From an uncultured Collinsella sp. (GTDB taxonomy: Bacteria > Actinomycetota > Coriobacteriia > Coriobacteriales > Coriobacteriaceae): a DNA stretch of 14,662 bases. The stretch is from assembly GCA_900765185.1 (NCBI GenBank), contig CAAFQT010000263.1, positions 1-14,662 on the forward strand, in the 5' to 3' direction. Each line of letters opens with the position of its first letter. Position 1 is the stretch's first letter. The translations under genes were made by a program, and so were the position numbers. This document shows, piece by piece, positions 12,492 through 14,662 of this stretch. The notes below the pieces were generated by a model. It did not search any database. It had not been told where the DNA came from and was given only the letters and a program-made list of their open reading frames with translations.

Positions 12492-14662
12492 TCGATGCGC
12501 TCGACCACGCCGCTCAGGAGCGGGGCAATCGTTCGGCAGGGGCATGGCTCCTTGTCGCTCTGCTGGGGATAGCGCTCTCGGTTGCTGCCGGCATGATGAG
12601 CTACGGTTACATGACGGCCCAAGCCGAGCAGCGCTTTGCCGACGTTGTCGATTACGTGGCGACGCAGAGCCTTTCCTACGATGTATTCAACAGCGCCTAT
12701 ACGACCAAAAACCTGATTCGCGTTATGGAGATCGCCGGAGAGGCTGCCCGCGATATGGAGCGCGACGGTTCGGTGGATAGCGCCATGCTGGAGCAATATG
12801 CCGACCAGTTCAACGTGAGCACGCTGATCGTGACGGACGCATCGGGCAATTTGGTGTCCGAGTCCTCGACGGGCGATGTGGGCTACGAGTCGCTCGCTGC
12901 GTATCTCAAAGAATCACCCGTGCTGGAGGTGGCAACTCATCCGCTTAAGTCCTATACCGCCCGCATCACGCTTGCGGATGATTCGGTCGCAGACATTGGC
13001 TGCGTGACTCGGCAGGATGGCGAGGGCATCGTTATCGCGGTAAGGCATCAGAGCGCGAAGGCGGTTGCAAGCAATACACTCAAACTGCAGAGCTTGCTTG
13101 ATGGCTATGAAACCATCGATAACGGCAATATCGTGATCGAAAGCGACGGCAAGGTCGTTGCGACCAATGCCGTTGAACCCACCGTATTGGGCGTATTCGA
13201 TCTGCCTGCGACGGACGTCTTCATTGTCGACGGTATTAAGGATCGATGCCTGGCTGGTAAGGTCAGATTGGTTAACGCCGACGGCGAGTGGTATTTGGGC
13301 ACATTTGGAAAAGCGCACAAATTCTATGTGTACACCTATGCCTCGGCGCGGCGTTACTTTGAGGTTGTCGCGGCTGTTGCTGCCGGCGTGCTGGCGCTCT
13401 ACAGCGGTGTTATAGCCGTTGTTGTGACGGTGCGTCGCCGCGCTGATCGCCGACGTTTGACGGACTTGCTGCAGCAGGAGCGCGACTATGGCGACAAGCT
13501 GGCAAAGGCGGCGCGTGAGGCCTCGTCCGCCAACTCGGCAAAGACGGAGTTTCTGCGTCGCATGAGCCACGATCTGCGCACGCCCATCAACGGCATTCGC
13601 GGCATGGTCGAGGTTGGCAATGCCAATGCGGACGATCTGCAAAAACAGACTGAGTGCCGCTCAAAAATCTGGACGGCATCGGGACTGCTGCTCGACCTTG
13701 CCAACGAGGCACTCGATATGAGTCGCCTGGAGAGCGGGCAGGTCGACCTGAACCTCGTGCCCATAAATTTGGTGGCCCTCAACTGTGAAGTGCGCGATAT
13801 TCTGGAGCGCCAGGCCGAGGAGCGTCTGGTGACAATTATCTGCGACCAGCAGACGCTTAATCATCCCTATGCGCGGGTGAGCGTGACGCACCTCAAGCGC
13901 TTGTTGCTCAATATTGCCGGCAATGCCGTCAAGTACAACCGCCAGGGCGGCTATGTTCGCCTGGTGTGCCGCGAGGTGGAACCTGTAGATGGCGTCCCCG
14001 TCTATGAATACACGATCGCCGACAACGGTATTGGCATGAGCGAGGAGTTCCAGCAGCACCTCTACGAGCCGTTTTGCCGCGAGGAGCAACAGGTGGAAGG
14101 CGCTTCATCGGGAACTGGCCTGGGCGCGCCTATCGCAAAACAGTTGGTCGAGCTTATGGGCGGATCCATGAGCTTTACGAGCACCTTGGGGCAGGGGACG
14201 ACGTTTACCATCCGCCTGCCGTTTGAGAAGTGCAAGCGCTCCGAGATTCCTCAGGCAGTGCGCGTGAATGCGGGTGACGGCGATGCGCTCCAGGGCTTGC
14301 GCGTGTTGCTCGTAGAGGATAACGACCTGAATGCCGAGATTGCACAGTTTACGCTCGCCCGCGCCGGCGCCGTCGTGACGCATGCTAAGGATGGCGAGTC
14401 TGCCGTCGAGATATTTGCGGCGAGCGCGCCGCACGAGTACGACGTGGTGTTGATGGACATCATGATGCCCGGTATCGATGGCCTTGAGGCCACGCGTCGG
14501 ATTCGAGCGCTCAATCGCGAGGATGCCGCGATCACGCCGATTATCGCTGTAAGCGCCAACGCCTTTGCCGACGACCGCAGGCTTTCGCGTGAGGCGGGCA
14601 TGAACGCGCACCTGAGCAAGCCTGTGAGCTCGCAAGAGCTTGTTGAGGCGCTTGCGCACATA
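12488..14662 (+). CDS. Hybrid sensor histidine kinase, C-terminus beyond the window
   Basis: 725 codons are open from the ATG at 12488 to the window edge. TM1 is at about residues 18-41. An extracytoplasmic sensing region of about 245 residues, Cache-like by general appearance (LIVTDASGNLVSES), runs to TM2 at about 289-312. A dimerisation helix with H361 in the H-box FLRRMSHDLRTPINGIRG comes next. The ATPase domain has N-box NIAGNAVKYN, G1 box DNGIGMS and G2 box GTGLGAPIAKQL. The receiver domain has E610-D611, phospho-acceptor D657 in LMDIMMPGIDG, and K711 in LSKP. A further domain such as an HPt could follow outside the window. The start overlaps the lipoprotein stop by 4 bases, implying coupled translation. 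The kinase probably reads the ligand state of the lipoprotein and relays phosphate to a partner not seen here. The G2 box differs from the usual GLGLAI. Confidence 0.93.
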   Translation, partial: MIDALDHAAQERGNRSAGAWLLVALLGIALSVAAGMMSYGYMTAQAEQRFADVVDYVATQSLSYDVFNSAYTTKNLIRVMEIAGEAARDMERDGSVDSAMLEQYADQFNVSTLIVTDASGNLVSESSTGDVGYESLAAYLKESPVLEVATHPLKSYTARITLADDSVADIGCVTRQDGEGIVIAVRHQSAKAVASNTLKLQSLLDGYETIDNGNIVIESDGKVVATNAVEPTVLGVFDLPATDVFIVDGIKDRCLAGKVRLVNADGEWYLGTFGKAHKFYVYTYASARRYFEVVAAVAAGVLALYSGVIAVVVTVRRRADRRRLTDLLQQERDYGDKLAKAAREASSANSAKTEFLRRMSHDLRTPINGIRGMVEVGNANADDLQKQTECRSKIWTASGLLLDLANEALDMSRLESGQVDLNLVPINLVALNCEVRDILERQAEERLVTIICDQQTLNHPYARVSVTHLKRLLLNIAGNAVKYNRQGGYVRLVCREVEPVDGVPVYEYTIADNGIGMSEEFQQHLYEPFCREEQQVEGASSGTGLGAPIAKQLVELMGGSMSFTSTLGQGTTFTIRLPFEKCKRSEIPQAVRVNAGDGDALQGLRVLLVEDNDLNAEIAQFTLARAGAVVTHAKDGESAVEIFAASAPHEYDVVLMDIMMPGIDGLEATRRIRALNREDAAITPIIAVSANAFADDRRLSREAGMNAHLSKPVSSQELVEALAHI

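Overview
The window reads as a chromosomal segment of a high-GC Gram-positive gut actinobacterium, most likely a Collinsella-type member of the Coriobacteriia. This is an inference from base composition, strong AGGAGG-like ribosome binding sites, TTG and GTG starts, gene content and strong palindromic repeats between genes. No ribosomal RNA or other marker is present to prove it. I see no tRNA, rRNA, CRISPR array, transposase or prophage gene.

Left part (1-6916). Two small membrane-protein genes run leftward: a 51-residue protein (461-616) and a protein cut by the window edge (1-404). Divergent from them is a metal-transport block on the + strand. It holds a diverged, N-terminally short MgtA-type P-type ATPase (761-3205), an OmpR/PhoB-type winged-helix protein without a receiver domain (3215-3697) and a terminator hairpin (about 3761-3810). 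Then comes a compact leader with a predicted three-stem structure (3823-3940) enclosing a well-translated-looking 25-codon ORF (3848-3925), the full-length MgtA Mg2+ ATPase (3964-6732) and a 51-residue membrane protein directly behind it (6761-6916). The likely theme is divalent-cation, chiefly Mg2+, uptake, with regulation at several levels: a winged-helix protein, an inverted repeat over the start of the first ATPase gene, and the mgtA leader.

Middle part (6917-11530). A tRNA-dihydrouridine synthase gene is bracketed by three different long perfect palindromes. On the minus strand, a three-domain regulator (XRE helix-turn-helix, zinc ribbon, TipAS-like ligand domain) is followed by a small glutaredoxin. 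Divergent from the regulator is trmO, encoding a tRNA t6A37 methyltransferase, which looks leaderless. It is followed by a MalY/PatB-type PLP enzyme (C-S lyase/aminotransferase) with a strong hairpin at its end.

Right part (11531-14662). A family 3 solute-binding lipoprotein overlaps by four bases (ATGA) the start of a hybrid sensor histidine kinase that runs off the window (725 codons visible, through the receiver domain). The pair looks like a two-gene counterpart of BvgS/EvgS-type sensors, in which a binding-protein domain is fused to the kinase.

The most interesting features are the mgtA leader (structured RNA plus leader peptide, matching no riboswitch class I recognise), the two unequal MgtA paralogues with a receiver-less winged-helix protein between them, the small protein behind mgtA, and the lipoprotein-kinase pair.
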